A stretch of DNA of 64,000 bases from Allocoleopsis franciscana PCC 7113 (GTDB lineage Bacteria > Cyanobacteriota > Cyanobacteriia > Cyanobacteriales > Coleofasciculaceae), in the NCBI RefSeq assembly GCF_000317515.1, contig NC_019738.1, positions 5,048,001-5,112,000 on the forward strand, written 5' to 3'. The notes beneath the pieces were generated by a model, which was not told the DNA's origin, searched no databases, and was given only the letters and a program-made list of their open reading frames with translations. Each line of letters opens with the position of its first letter. Position 1 is the first letter of the stretch. Position numbers and translations under genes: made by a program. Positions 1 to 9,224 of this stretch are shown here, in pieces.

Positions 1-789
1 CGTGTCAATCTGAATGCAATCTTGATAGGGATGCTTACGACCCCCCTGGGGCGGGACATTGGCAACCGTCCCTTCTAACATTTTGAGCAAAGCTTGCTGG
101 ACGCCTTCCCCAGAAACATCTCTGGTAATGGAAGGGTTTTCACTCTTGCGAGCAATCTTGTCTATTTCATCGATATAGATAATTCCGCGCTGAGCTTCCT
201 CGACATCGAGGTCTGCCACTTGCAGCAGCCGCAGTAAGATATTCTCGACATCTTCCCCGACATAGCCGGCTTCTGTCAGCGTCGTGGCATCGGCGACGGC
301 AAAAGGCACATCCAATACACTCGCTAACGTCTGAGCCAGAAGGGTTTTCCCGCAACCGGTTGGCCCCATCAGGAGAATGTTGGACTTTTGCAGCTCTACC
401 ACATCCTCCAACCCTGCCTTGCCATTGCCCTTGGACTGAATAAAGCTCAGGCGCTTGTAGTGGTTATAGACGGCAACCGAGAGTACTTTCTTAGCGTCGT
501 CTTGACCAATGACATGCTCATCTAGGTACTTTTTCAGTTCTCTGGGTTTGGGAATTTGATTCAACGAGAGACCCGAAGCACGAGCACGACGCTTCTGCGG
601 GGGTTCTTTGGGAGGTACAGGTTGGGGAGCTGGCCCACTGGAGTCGAGCAACTCCTCATCTAGAATTTCGTTACACAGGTCAACGCATTCATCGCAGATG
701 TAGACTCCTGGCCCTGCAATTAGCTTACGCACCTGCTCCTGAGACTTGCCGCAAAACGAACATTTTAGATGGGAGTCGTATTTAGACAT
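1..789 (-). CDS. clpX: ATP-dependent Clp protease ATP-binding subunit ClpX (3' end beyond window)
   Basis: AAA+ unfoldase that delivers substrates to ClpP in the cytoplasm. Reading leftward from ATG at 789, the protein opens with [17 protein letters not shown], the zinc-binding domain with two CxxC pairs (second pair in [12 protein letters not shown]). A Pro-rich linker follows, then the AAA+ core with Walker A (GPTGCGKT) and Walker B ([10 protein letters not shown]). The frame is open to position 1, so only about 263 of the usual 430-450 residues are present. clpP lies 10 bp upstream in the same direction, so the two are surely co-transcribed (tig-clpP-clpX order). Nothing unusual was seen in the visible part. 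Confidence 0.96.
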   Translation of the reverse strand, partial: MSKYDSHLKCSFCGKSQEQVRKLIAGPGVYICDECVDLCNEILDEELLDSSGPAPQPVPPKEPPQKRRARASGLSLNQIPKPRELKKYLDEHVIGQDDAKKVLSVAVYNHYKRLSFIQSKGNGKAGLEDVVELQKSNILLMGPTGCGKTLLAQTLASVLDVPFAVADATTLTEAGYVGEDVENILLRLLQVADLDVEEAQRGIIYIDEIDKIARKSENPSITRDVSGEGVQQALLKMLEGTVANVPPQGGRKHPYQDCIQIDT

Positions 790-799
790 ATGAAGCCTC

Positions 800-1492
800 T
801 TACTTGATAGGAGTGACAGCCGCTTCCGACTTGGGAAGATTCTGCCTGGTGATGACCTGATCGATCAAGCCATAGTCTTTCGCCTCAGCCGCTGACATAA
901 AGAAGTCGCGCTCGGTATCTGCTTCGATTTTTTCGAGCGACTGACCCGTATGATGAGCCAGTAACTGGTTCAGCGTCCGCTTATGGTAAAGAATTTCTCT
1001 CGCTTGGATTTCAATGTCGATCGCCTGTCCCTGGGCACCCCCCAAAGGTTGGTGAATCATGATTCTGGAATTGGGCAGAGCCATCCGTTTTCCGGGCGCT
1101 CCGGCGGTCAGGAGAAATGCTCCCATGCTGGCAGCTAAGCCGAAGCATATAGTAACAACATCTGGACGAATTTGCTGCATGGTGTCATACATCGCCATCC
1201 CTGCTGTTACCGAACCACCAGGAGAGTTGATGTACAGTTGAATGTCCTTTTCGGGGTCTTCGGCATCTAAAAACAGGAGTTGGGCAATAATGGAGTCAGC
1301 GACAGTATCGTCTACCTGCGTCCCCAAAAATATGATGCGCTCTCTTAAGAGCCGTGAGTAGATGTCAAAAGCCCGTTCCCCGATACCGGACTGCTCTACC
1401 ACCATCGGGACGACGTTGCTAGGGCTAAGGGAGCCAATGTCAAAGGAACTTAAGCTCGTGAACTGGTAGCCGTTGGACTGAGATTGCAGCAT
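800..1492 (-). CDS. clpP: ATP-dependent Clp protease proteolytic subunit ClpP
   Basis: Serine peptidase that forms the tetradecameric chamber served by ClpX. The 230-residue product has the complete catalytic triad: Ser122 (in GLAASMGAF), His147 (in MIHQPLGG) and Asp196 (in ERDFFMSA). About 30 residues precede the conserved core, a modest N-terminal extension containing a likely processed propeptide. Cyanobacteria have several ClpP paralogues; the position directly upstream of clpX and downstream of tig marks this as the ClpX partner (often named clpP2 in this phylum, which is inference here). The ATG start at 1492 is kept because no later Met precedes the conserved region closely. Confidence 0.95.
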   Translation of the reverse strand: MLQSQSNGYQFTSLSSFDIGSLSPSNVVPMVVEQSGIGERAFDIYSRLLRERIIFLGTQVDDTVADSIIAQLLFLDAEDPEKDIQLYINSPGGSVTAGMAMYDTMQQIRPDVVTICFGLAASMGAFLLTAGAPGKRMALPNSRIMIHQPLGGAQGQAIDIEIQAREILYHKRTLNQLLAHHTGQSLEKIEADTERDFFMSAAEAKDYGLIDQVITRQNLPKSEAAVTPIK

Positions 1493-1584
1493 AGAACAGA
1501 CGTTAAAGCATTTTAGTTAGCCGTGGTGCTATCTCACCCCTGCATAAAAGGGGGAATATCACAACTATTCTTCTAGTGTTCATT

Positions 1585-1621
1585 ATGCCTCAATTGCCAG
1601 AGGACTGACGGTCTGAGGCAT
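1585..1621 (-). other. Inverted repeat between tig and clpP
   Basis: Perfect 8-bp arms (atgcctca at 1585-1592, tgaggcat at 1614-1621) separated by 21 nt, just downstream of the tig stop codon. No T-run follows on the minus strand, so it looks more like a processing or attenuation hairpin than a full terminator. The rest of 1493-1674 shows no gene. Confidence 0.4.
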
Positions 1622-1674
1622 TGGATTTGAGTTTGGGGATCGAGAGAGATAGCCCTCCCATCCCCATCTTTGGG

Positions 1675-3114
1675 CTATTCAGCGGGTTCGGCTTGTACGT
1701 CAATTGTCTGGGACGCAGCCTCAATTTCCGGCTCTTGAGGGACGGTTGCGGTTGGAGATTCTGGTTGAGTTTCTTCTCCTTGTGTCTCTTCTGGTGTCAA
1801 GGAACCTTTGGGTACCAATTCAATGGTGGCGTGTTCTTCGAGCCACTTAATCGCTTTCTCTTTAATTAAATCGGATTCAACGACCTCTCGCAGGCGCTTG
1901 GGATCGACATCTTGTCCAGAAAGCTGCTCCAACACTTCTTGGGATTTGGCTTCAATCTCCTCTGGCCCAACGGTGAGAGATTCACGTTTCGCAATTTCCT
2001 GAAGAGCCAGGGATTGCTTGAGGCGGACAACGGCATCGGGGCGCGATCGCTCTTTCATCTGTGGTAGGGTTTCGGCATTAAACAGCTTGCGTACATCCAT
2101 CCCATAGCTTTCCATCTGGATCGCCGTTTGGGTCAAAAGAGTTTGGACTTCCTGCTCAATCATCGTCTCAGGCAGATCAATCTCCACTTTCTCTAGGAGT
2201 GCCTCTAACAAGGCTTGCTCCTTACTCGCCGCCGTTTCTCGATCCGCTTTTTCCTGAAATTGCTTTTCTAAGGATTCCCGTAACTCAGCCAGCGTTTCCT
2301 TTTCACTGACTTCTTGAGCAAAGTCATCATCTAACTCTGGTAACTCTTTTTCCTTGAGTTCTTTCAGGGTGATGGTAAAAAGAGCTGCCTTGCCGGCTAA
2401 ATCTTCTCGCGGATAATCTTCCGGAAAAGTGAGTTCAACGTCTTTGGTTTCCCCAGGGTTCATGCCCACTATCCCGTGAACGATGCCCTCCAAAAACCGT
2501 CCTTCTTCGAGTTCAATTTGAAAGTCTGTGGCTTGTGCCCCTGAGATTTCTGTGGCTTCTTCTCCCTCACCCGTATATCGACCGCTGTAATCCACCACCG
2601 CAACATCTCCCATTTGAGCGGGGCGTGATTCCACAGGGATAAGAGTGGCTTGCTCGACACGACGCTGTTCTAAGAACTGATCCACCGCCTCCGGCTCAGG
2701 CTGAGTCTCCTCGGCTTTAATACTCAAGCCACTGTAATCTCCTAAGTTAATTTGGGGTGGGACATCAACAGATGCTGAAAACGTTAGAGGTTGTCCCGGC
2801 TGAAATCGACTAATTAATTCCTCATAAGTGGAGGTGAGCTTGTAGTTTCCTAGAGCCTCGATCGATTCTTGCTCAATCGCTTGTTTTAGACCATCTTGAA
2901 CCAAATCTTCGAGTGCGGCTTCTTTAATTCGTTGGTGTCCCAGCCGTTGTAGCAAAATTTGACGGGGTACCTTACCTTTGCGAAACCCAGGAATGTTGGC
3001 AGAACGTGAGAGGTTTTGCACGACCTTTTCGTAGGCTTGTTTGGTCGTTTCGGCGGGAATTTCAATCTCCAGACCGATCTGGCTCTTGGGGAGCGGTTCC
3101 TGAGTAACTTTCAT
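1675..3114 (-). CDS. tig: Trigger factor (ribosome-associated chaperone/PPIase)
   Basis: Ribosome-bound chaperone that receives nascent chains. The N-terminal ribosome-binding domain has the signature IPGFRKGKVPRQIL; an FKBP-like PPIase domain follows (VAVVDYSGRYTGEG), then the long helical C-terminal arms. The tail is acidic and rich in Pro, Glu and Gln (TPEETQGEETQPESP), typical of cyanobacterial trigger factors. The longest frame begins with TTG at 3135, but the ATG at 3114 gives MKVTQEPLPKSQIGLEIE, the usual family start, so that one is chosen (479 aa). First gene of the tig-clpP-clpX block. Confidence 0.95.
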   Translation of the reverse strand: MKVTQEPLPKSQIGLEIEIPAETTKQAYEKVVQNLSRSANIPGFRKGKVPRQILLQRLGHQRIKEAALEDLVQDGLKQAIEQESIEALGNYKLTSTYEELISRFQPGQPLTFSASVDVPPQINLGDYSGLSIKAEETQPEPEAVDQFLEQRRVEQATLIPVESRPAQMGDVAVVDYSGRYTGEGEEATEISGAQATDFQIELEEGRFLEGIVHGIVGMNPGETKDVELTFPEDYPREDLAGKAALFTITLKELKEKELPELDDDFAQEVSEKETLAELRESLEKQFQEKADRETAASKEQALLEALLEKVEIDLPETMIEQEVQTLLTQTAIQMESYGMDVRKLFNAETLPQMKERSRPDAVVRLKQSLALQEIAKRESLTVGPEEIEAKSQEVLEQLSGQDVDPKRLREVVESDLIKEKAIKWLEEHATIELVPKGSLTPEETQGEETQPESPTATVPQEPEIEAASQTIDVQAEPAE

Positions 3115-3869
3115 GGACGCTTTCGTTTCAGACAACTGTTATATAGATTTTGTAAGGATTTAGGGCGGATATTTCAATAGATGCTTAAGCAACCAAGTCC
3201 TTTAAGGGTGAAGGCGGGTCTCTCGTGGTATTCTAGTTGCAACCCGTTAAGTATAAGCATCAACCGTTTTTCCTTTGCGTTTGCCCCTTTGGGACACCGC
3301 CACGGGTGATCGTCTTTAAGACAACGCTCTAGGCAGTGCTTGTAGTTTCCGTATCTGATGATAGTACATCGGAGCGGGTATTAGGGTTAGCATGACGCAT
3401 CGATTCAACCGAACGTAGCGAACTTTACTTTGAGCGCCAAAGCGACTTAAGTAGCTACTCAATCGGGGTTTAGAGCATAAGTCGAACGATTAAGCCAAGT
3501 CTAGCCGATCGCGTAGCATCAGCCTAGACTAGAAGGAATCAAAGCTATTCCTTTCACGGCAGGCGAAGGGGTCTTGAGGTTTAACCCATTCCAGGATGAA
3601 ACCTCTGTTGTAGCCAATAGCTCTGACTATCCCTCAAATGGTAGAGTGAGAAACCAGGCTCAAGCGTGTTAAGACAGGAAATAGCAATTTATTAAATTTC
3701 ATGCCATTTTTAAAACGATGGTGCGCTAGAACGAAACAAAGTTACTAATGTAAGAGTATCCAGTAAACTTAAAAAAAATTAACGACCTATAAACCCTCAA
3801 TCCCGATCCTGTAGAAAGTATCTCTTTATTAAGTTATTAAGCTCGTTATTCAAGGTGGAGGAAATTCAT
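3115..3869. other. Divergent tig/asd intergenic region with clustered inverted repeats
   Basis: About 750 bp without a convincing gene between divergently transcribed tig and asd. Within 3490-3610 three short perfect inverted repeats follow one another: agtctag/ctagact (3498-3504/3524-3530), aaggaat/attcctt (3533-3539/3547-3553) and gaggttt/aaacctc (3576-3582/3599-3605). Both promoters must lie here. A structured non-coding RNA is possible, but I could not match it to tmRNA, RNase P RNA, SRP RNA or 6S RNA by their conserved motifs. Confidence 0.35.
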
Positions 3870-4913
3870 TTGTCTAATCCAATTCGCGTTGCTATTTTAG
3901 GCGCGACCGGTGCAGTAGGCACAGAGTTACTGGAATTACTGCAAAGCCGAAACTTCCCACTCGCTGAGTTAAAGCTTTTAGCCTCACCCCGCTCGGCTGG
4001 GCGTACCCTTTCCTTCCAGGGAGAAGAACTGTTAGTAGAGCCTGTATCCGAAAAATCGTTTGAGAATATCGATGTAGTCTTGGCCTCTGCCGGAGGGTCA
4101 ACGTCGAAAGCTTGGGCTGCCAAAGCTGTTGAGAGCGGCGCGGCCGTGATTGACAACTCCAGTGCCTTTCGCATGAATCCAGAGGTACCCCTGGTCATTC
4201 CAGAGGTTAATCCTGATGCGGCAGCGATGCATCAAGGAATTATCGCCAATCCCAACTGCACGACGATTTTGATGGCTGTGGCGGTTTGGCCCCTGCATCA
4301 AGTACAGCCTGTCCAACGAATTGTTGCTGCCACGTATCAATCGGCGAGTGGGGCTGGGATGAGAGCGATGGAAGAACTCAAAACCCAGGCGCAAGCTATT
4401 TTGCACGGTGAAACTCCGATCACAGAAAGCTTTCCTTACCCATTAGCTTTTAATCTGTTCCCGCACAACACGCCGCTGAATGAGCAGGGGTACTGTGAGG
4501 AAGAGATGAAGATGGTCAACGAAACGCGCAAGATTTTTAATGTGCCCCAGCTTAGAGTTAGCGCGACCTGTGTACGGGTTCCTGTACTTCGTGCCCACTC
4601 AGAAGCGATTAATCTAGAGTTTGCACAACCCATGTCAGTAGCCACGGCAAGAGAGGTGCTTGCCAATGCCCCTGGAGTGCGACTGGTGGAAGACTGGCAA
4701 GCCAATTACTTCCCCATGCCGATTGATGCCTCAGGTCGTGACGAAGTTCTCGTGGGTCGAATTCGTCAAGACCTGTCTCATCCATGCGGTTTGGAACTTT
4801 GGCTGTGTGGAGACCAAATTCGTAAGGGTGCTGCCCTGAACGCGGTGCAAATTGCGGAATTGTTGGTTGCGCGCAATTTACTGCGACCAGCAACCACAAC
4901 AATGGCTCATTAA
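3870..4913 (+). CDS. asd: Aspartate-semialdehyde dehydrogenase
   Basis: Reduces aspartyl-phosphate to aspartate semialdehyde with NADPH, the branch point to lysine/diaminopimelate, threonine and methionine. The N-terminal Rossmann motif is ILGATGAVGTELL; the catalytic Cys lies in ANPNCTTI (residue 130) and the acid/base His in RVPVLRAHSEAI (residue 243). The longest frame begins with GTG at 3855, but a ggagg ribosome binding site at 3857-3861 lies inside it and is well spaced from TTG at 3870, giving MSNPIRVAILGATG; I prefer 3870 (347 aa). dapA follows 161 bp downstream, consistent with an asd-dapA-rnj unit. Confidence 0.94.
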   Translation: MSNPIRVAILGATGAVGTELLELLQSRNFPLAELKLLASPRSAGRTLSFQGEELLVEPVSEKSFENIDVVLASAGGSTSKAWAAKAVESGAAVIDNSSAFRMNPEVPLVIPEVNPDAAAMHQGIIANPNCTTILMAVAVWPLHQVQPVQRIVAATYQSASGAGMRAMEELKTQAQAILHGETPITESFPYPLAFNLFPHNTPLNEQGYCEEEMKMVNETRKIFNVPQLRVSATCVRVPVLRAHSEAINLEFAQPMSVATAREVLANAPGVRLVEDWQANYFPMPIDASGRDEVLVGRIRQDLSHPCGLELWLCGDQIRKGAALNAVQIAELLVARNLLRPATTTMAH

Positions 4914-4953
4914 CAAACTGGCAAGATGAAGGGTTGAACGTTGGCAAGTTGAA

Positions 4954-4993
4954 AGTTGAAGGTTGCTCTGTTTAACCTAATAACCTTCAACCT
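4954..4993. repeat. Small inverted/direct repeat cluster between asd and dapA
   Basis: The motif agttgaaggtt (4954-4964) faces aaccttcaacct (4982-4993), forming a hairpin, and aaccttcaacctgat is repeated directly at 4982 and 4998. This is a short interspersed repeat of the kind common in cyanobacterial intergenic DNA; it could also shape an asd-dapA transcript. Confidence 0.5.
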
Positions 4994-5074
4994 GATAACC
5001 TTCAACCTGATAACCGACACTTATGGCAACGGCTACGCCGAGCAAACCTTTGACCGAGGAGGAATAAAAAAAGG

Positions 5075-5959
5075 GTGGTCAATTTTGGACGTGTACTAAC
5101 GGCGATGCTCACGCCCTTCAAGGAAGATGGCAGCGTCAATTATGAAGTTGCTGAGCAATTAGCCACTCATTTAGTGAACAATGGCACAGATACGCTTGTC
5201 GTTTGCGGGACTACAGGGGAATCTCCAACCCTGACTTGGGATGAAGAGTACCAGTTATTTCAAGTGATACAGAAAGCCATAGCCGGAAAAGCTAAGGTTA
5301 TAGCAGGAACCGGGTCAAATTCGACTCAAGAAGCCATTGCAGCGACGCAAAAAGCCGCTAAAATAGGGCTAGATGGATCGTTACAAGTCGTTCCTTACTA
5401 CAACAAACCACCCCAGTCAGGACTGTATCATCATTTCCAGGCGATCGCGCAAGCCTGTCCTGACCTTCCCTTGATGCTTTACAATGTTCCGAGCCGCACC
5501 GGTCAAAATCTCCAACCGGAGACCGTTGCCCGCTTAGCCGAAATCCCCAACATTGTGGCACTCAAAGAAGCCAGTGGTAATTTCGACCAGGCCAGTCAAA
5601 TTCGGCGTTTGACACCACCTGATTTTGCCCTTTACTCTGGAGATGATTCCTTTACCCTAGCCATGCTGGCAATTGGAGGCACTGGAGTTGTCAGTGTTGC
5701 CAGTCATTTAGTGGGTCAAGATCTGCAACAGATGATCCAAGCGTTTGAAGCGGGAAAAATCGTTAGAGCAAGGGAAATTCATCTAAAACTTTTCCCTTTA
5801 TTTAAAGTTTTGTTCTGCACGACCAACCCGATCCCTCTAAAAGCAGCGCTGAAACTGCAAGGCTGGGACGTAGGTTCTTCACGTCCTCCCCTATGTGACC
5901 TGGCAACGGAGTTTAAAGAAGAGTTAGAAAAAGTTCTGATTGAACTTGCTTTGCTTTAA
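5075..5959 (+). CDS. dapA: 4-hydroxy-tetrahydrodipicolinate synthase
   Basis: Condenses aspartate semialdehyde with pyruvate, the first step committed to lysine and diaminopimelate. TIM-barrel aldolase of 294 aa, the usual family length. The GTTGES pyruvate-binding loop is at residues 45-50, the catalytic Tyr136 in [10 protein letters not shown] with Arg141, and the Schiff-base Lys164 in VALKEASGN. Start is GTG at 5075, preceded by a strong gaggagga about 12 nt upstream; no better start is available. It uses the product of asd directly upstream. Confidence 0.95.
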   Translation: MVNFGRVLTAMLTPFKEDGSVNYEVAEQLATHLVNNGTDTLVVCGTTGESPTLTWDEEYQLFQVIQKAIAGKAKVIAGTGSNSTQEAIAATQKAAKIGLDGSLQVVPYYNKPPQSGLYHHFQAIAQACPDLPLMLYNVPSRTGQNLQPETVARLAEIPNIVALKEASGNFDQASQIRRLTPPDFALYSGDDSFTLAMLAIGGTGVVSVASHLVGQDLQQMIQAFEAGKIVRAREIHLKLFPLFKVLFCTTNPIPLKAALKLQGWDVGSSRPPLCDLATEFKEELEKVLIELALL

Positions 5960-6313
5960 AAAGCTCGGATATTACTATCTACAAAATTTTCACCATAACC
6001 TCATAAATGGAATAGATATTACCTATGAATGGCTCTTAATAGTCTTAATAGTCCCTTTCCTACCCTATTCAAAGATGAAAGGGTAGGGGATAGATAAAAA
6101 AAGAAAACAGATGGCTTAGGCATCATCTCTTCTGTTCGTAGTGACACTAAACAGATTAGTGCTCAAAGACGAGGAATGGAAAAGCTTTGCATGATGCCGA
6201 CGGCTTGACGTAACCATAAATTGTTATCTACCCACTCACTGTTCTTTTAGGTTTGAACGATTTTGAATTCCGTAAACAAAGATAAACCCATACCTCAACC
6301 TCAAAGGAGGCAA
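5960..6313. other. dapA-rnj intergenic region with an 8-bp hairpin
   Basis: About 350 bp without a gene. It holds a perfect hairpin cctaccct/agggtagg (6059-6066/6080-6087) with inner ttc/gaa pairing. A run of A follows on the plus strand, so it would resemble an intrinsic terminator only on the minus strand. The rnj promoter probably lies downstream of it. Confidence 0.35.
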
Positions 6314-8074
6314 ATGACTAACAACAAAAAATCTGCATCAGCCTTAAAAATTATTCCCCTAGGCGGATTGCATGAAATTGGAAAAAACACCTGTATTTTA
6401 GAGATCAACGACGAAATTATCCTTGTAGATGCAGGAATTGCTTTTCCCAACGATGAAATGCACGGGGTGAATATTGTTCTCCCAGATATGACCTATCTGC
6501 GGGAAAATCGCCACAAAATTAAAGGGATGATTGTCACCCACGGTCACGAAGACCATATCGGCGGCATTCCCTATCACCTCAAGCAATTTGATATTCCCGT
6601 CATTCATGGGCCACGTCTAGCCATGGCGTTGCTGCAAGGCAAACTGGAAGAAGCGGGAGTCGCCAATCGCACGGTATTGAAGACAGTGAGTCCTCGTGAC
6701 ATGGTACGAGTTGGCACTTCATTCGTGGTTGAATTTATTCGCAATACCCACTCCATGGCGGATAGTTTCACCATTGCCATCCACACTCCACTCGGTGTCG
6801 TGATTCATACGGGAGATTTCAAAATTGACCATACACCCGTGGATGGCGAATTCTTCGATTTCCAACGATTGGCAGAACATGGAGAGAAAGGAGTACTCTG
6901 CTTACTCAGTGATTCGACCAATGCAGAAGTCCCAGGACACACCCCTTCAGAAAGTGCAGTTTATCCCAATCTAGACCGCGTTTTCGCTCAAGCACCTGGA
7001 CGGGTACTGATCACAACCTTTGCCTCGTCAGTGCACCGGGTGAATATCATTTTGCAACTCGCGCAAAAACACAAACGGGTTGTTTCAGTGGTCGGGCGCT
7101 CAATGCTCAATGTCATCGCCCACGCGCGTAATCTTGGTTACATCAAGTGCCCGGATAACTTGTTTGAGCCATTACATGCCGTTAGCAACTTACCTCCCGA
7201 AAAGGTCGTGATTCTGACGACCGGTTCTCAGGGTGAACCGATGGCGGCAATGACACGAATTGCTAATGGCGAACACCGACAAATTAAAATCAAACAGGGC
7301 GATACGGTGGTATTCTCCGCTAACCCAATTCCTGGCAATACTATTGCTGTGGTCAATACCATCGATAAGCTGATGATCCAGGGAGCTAATGTCATCTATG
7401 GTCGCGACAAGGGAATCCATGTTTCCGGTCATGGCGCACAGGAAGACCAGAAGTTGATGTTATCCCTAACTCGACCGAAATTCTTTGTGCCGGTTCACGG
7501 TGAGCATCGGATGCTGGTGCAACATGCCAAGATGGCTCAGGCGATGGGCATCCCCCCGGAAAATACGGTGGTGATCGACAACGGGGATATCGTAGAAGTC
7601 ACGGAAAATAGCATTGGAGTCGCGGGCAAGGTGCCATCAGGGATTGAACTGGTTGATCGATGCGGCATTGTCCATGACAACGTTCTCAAAGAACGGCAGC
7701 AACTGGCAGAAGATGGTGTTGTTACCGTCGCGGCAGCCGTAGACTGGGAGGGCAAGCTGCTCGCCAAGCCAGAAATCCACCTACGAGGGGTTGTCTCCCT
7801 GGTTGAGAAATCCCTGTTGGAACAGTTGGTGATTAAGGCCATTGAAAGGACATTAACGGAGCGCTGGACAGACTTTGCCAAGTCCTTCGAGGGTAGTGAG
7901 TTGGAGATCGACTGGGCGGGCTTGCAAGTGCAAATTGAGAATGACTTGCGCCGTTTAGCCCGACGTGAACTTCAGAGTCATCCCCTCGTGGTCTTCTTGC
8001 TCCAAGCTCCGGAGGAACCCCCGGTCAAGGTCACGGGGCGACGCCGACGGTCAACAGCAAGGGTGGCTTCCTAG
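6314..8074 (+). CDS. rnj: Ribonuclease J
   Basis: Metallo-beta-lactamase/beta-CASP ribonuclease for 5'-3' exonucleolytic and endonucleolytic RNA decay and processing. The metal site HGHEDH is at residues 76-81 of the chosen product, with HTGDFK and the beta-CASP block following; a basic tail (GRRRRSTARVAS) closes the protein. The longest frame starts at TTG 6263, but the ATG at 6314 follows aaaggagg at ideal spacing and is preferred (586 aa). Clustering of rnj with dapA and asd is also known from Firmicutes. Confidence 0.95.
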   Translation: MTNNKKSASALKIIPLGGLHEIGKNTCILEINDEIILVDAGIAFPNDEMHGVNIVLPDMTYLRENRHKIKGMIVTHGHEDHIGGIPYHLKQFDIPVIHGPRLAMALLQGKLEEAGVANRTVLKTVSPRDMVRVGTSFVVEFIRNTHSMADSFTIAIHTPLGVVIHTGDFKIDHTPVDGEFFDFQRLAEHGEKGVLCLLSDSTNAEVPGHTPSESAVYPNLDRVFAQAPGRVLITTFASSVHRVNIILQLAQKHKRVVSVVGRSMLNVIAHARNLGYIKCPDNLFEPLHAVSNLPPEKVVILTTGSQGEPMAAMTRIANGEHRQIKIKQGDTVVFSANPIPGNTIAVVNTIDKLMIQGANVIYGRDKGIHVSGHGAQEDQKLMLSLTRPKFFVPVHGEHRMLVQHAKMAQAMGIPPENTVVIDNGDIVEVTENSIGVAGKVPSGIELVDRCGIVHDNVLKERQQLAEDGVVTVAAAVDWEGKLLAKPEIHLRGVVSLVEKSLLEQLVIKAIERTLTERWTDFAKSFEGSELEIDWAGLQVQIENDLRRLARRELQSHPLVVFLLQAPEEPPVKVTGRRRRSTARVAS

Positions 8075-8553
8075 TCTCGCTGGGTACAAAGGATTGACCC
8101 CTGCCCAACCGCAAGAGGCGACCGAGGTTGGCGGGAAAAGATGAAGGTTTGTAAAGAATCTAGAAAACCGGGTTGAGTCAGTTCCCTCTCTTCCTCCCTC
8201 CTACAGCCCGGTCTACTACAGGACACGTTTGATCAGACTGATTTTGTCCAGGAAGAATTATTCTCTGGCAAAGTCAGTCTTTTGTTTTATGATGTTCACT
8301 ACACAGATCGGTTATCCTGTTAAGTGATGTTACTGAGACTCTCAATCTAACTTCACAAAAGTTCAGTGAAATTACTAAGGTAATTGCCTTGTGTTTCAGT
8401 AACCATATCAATAACCAGCGATATCAGTTTAAAAGTTTAGATAGATACGTCATTCATTTTCGCCCGGATCATTTAGGTTTTTTTACTTACCCGAACCCCT
8501 GTTATTCGCGAGCGTGCATCTCAATCAATTTGGCTTTAAGATAAGCTGCTGAT
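8075..8553. other. Intergenic region downstream of rnj
   Basis: No gene found. An inverted repeat accgggttg/cagcccggt (8167-8175/8204-8212, one G-U pair, 28-nt loop) lies 90 bp after the rnj stop; it lacks a T-run. The remainder is AT-rich and unremarkable. Confidence 0.35.
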
Positions 8554-8658
8554 TCAGTAGCGATATTGACCCCAGCTACCTAGACCGAGGGTCAGACCAC
8601 CCAGAACCGCGACACCTGTAATAGTTACAAACAAGCGTTTGACTCTTTTAGCCGACAT
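8554..8658 (-). CDS. Putative single-pass small membrane protein (34 aa)
   Basis: Short minus-strand frame from ATG at 8658 to TGA at 8554-8556. The product starts with a basic MSAKRVKR, continues with a hydrophobic, Gly-rich segment of about 20 residues (LFVTITGVAVLGGLTLGLG) and ends SWGQYRY. This layout (positive-inside N-terminus, one membrane helix, aromatic tail) is typical of small cyanobacterial membrane subunits. I could not match it to a known Psb, Pet, Psa or Ndh subunit. Only a weak purine-rich stretch lies upstream, so the gene is tentative. Confidence 0.4.
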   Translation of the reverse strand: MSAKRVKRLFVTITGVAVLGGLTLGLGSWGQYRY

Positions 8659-8787
8659 GTCCGTCCCTACTAGAGTATGGCAATTCACCCAAAAGGGTAC
8701 CGGAATTTATCCGGTATTGAATGCTGAGCGGTTGTAGGTAAATGACAGGCGATCCAGTTCGCTTTTCCCAAGCACAGGAAAGGAACT

Positions 8788-9165
8788 ATGAATGTATCCG
8801 AGCATACAGCAAAGAATCTGACCATTACAAGTTGGGTTTGGACGCAGCCAGCTAAAAATTCTTCTCAATCAACCCCCTCGACCAATTTCCCCAAAGCCAA
8901 GAAAACCTTTGACCTACTTCATCCTGTAAGGCAGTGGCTTGATAGTGTTGATGTCAACAGCCCTGAAATGGCGCATCGACTCTGCCAACTCATCCCAGCG
9001 CAGTGTCCCTTTGAACGTGAGATCAAACTCTTTGGTCGTACTCTGTTTCATATTCCGCCCATGTGCAAGCTGAATCCGTTGTATGAGGAAGTCGTCGCAT
9101 TGCGCTTTCGGGCTTTGTGTTACCTCGCTGATGAATGTGGTGAAGATATCTCCGCTTACTGCTAA
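8788..9165 (+). CDS. Mo-dependent nitrogenase C-terminal-domain family protein
   Basis: 125 aa. Residues from about 44 (LLHPVRQWLDSVDVNSPEMA) to the end match what I know of the cyanobacterial 'Mo-dependent nitrogenase C-terminus' family, with the characteristic LIPAQCPFERE, LFGRTLFHIPPMCKLNPLYEE and RFRALCYLADECGEDI segments and several conserved Cys residues. The name comes from a domain seen in some nitrogenase-associated proteins; stand-alone copies are common in cyanobacteria, including ones without nitrogen fixation, and their function is unknown. No nif gene is present in the window. Confidence 0.8.
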   Translation: MNVSEHTAKNLTITSWVWTQPAKNSSQSTPSTNFPKAKKTFDLLHPVRQWLDSVDVNSPEMAHRLCQLIPAQCPFEREIKLFGRTLFHIPPMCKLNPLYEEVVALRFRALCYLADECGEDISAYC

Positions 9166-9224
9166 AATTCCAATTCAAGGATTTTAGTGGAGGGCGTCGG
9201 GAAACCGTGCATCTGTAAGACATC

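Noticed and set aside
8788-9165. Evidence for nitrogen fixation from the Mo-nitrogenase C-terminal domain protein
   Set aside because: Stand-alone copies occur in cyanobacteria that do not fix nitrogen and no nif gene is present here.
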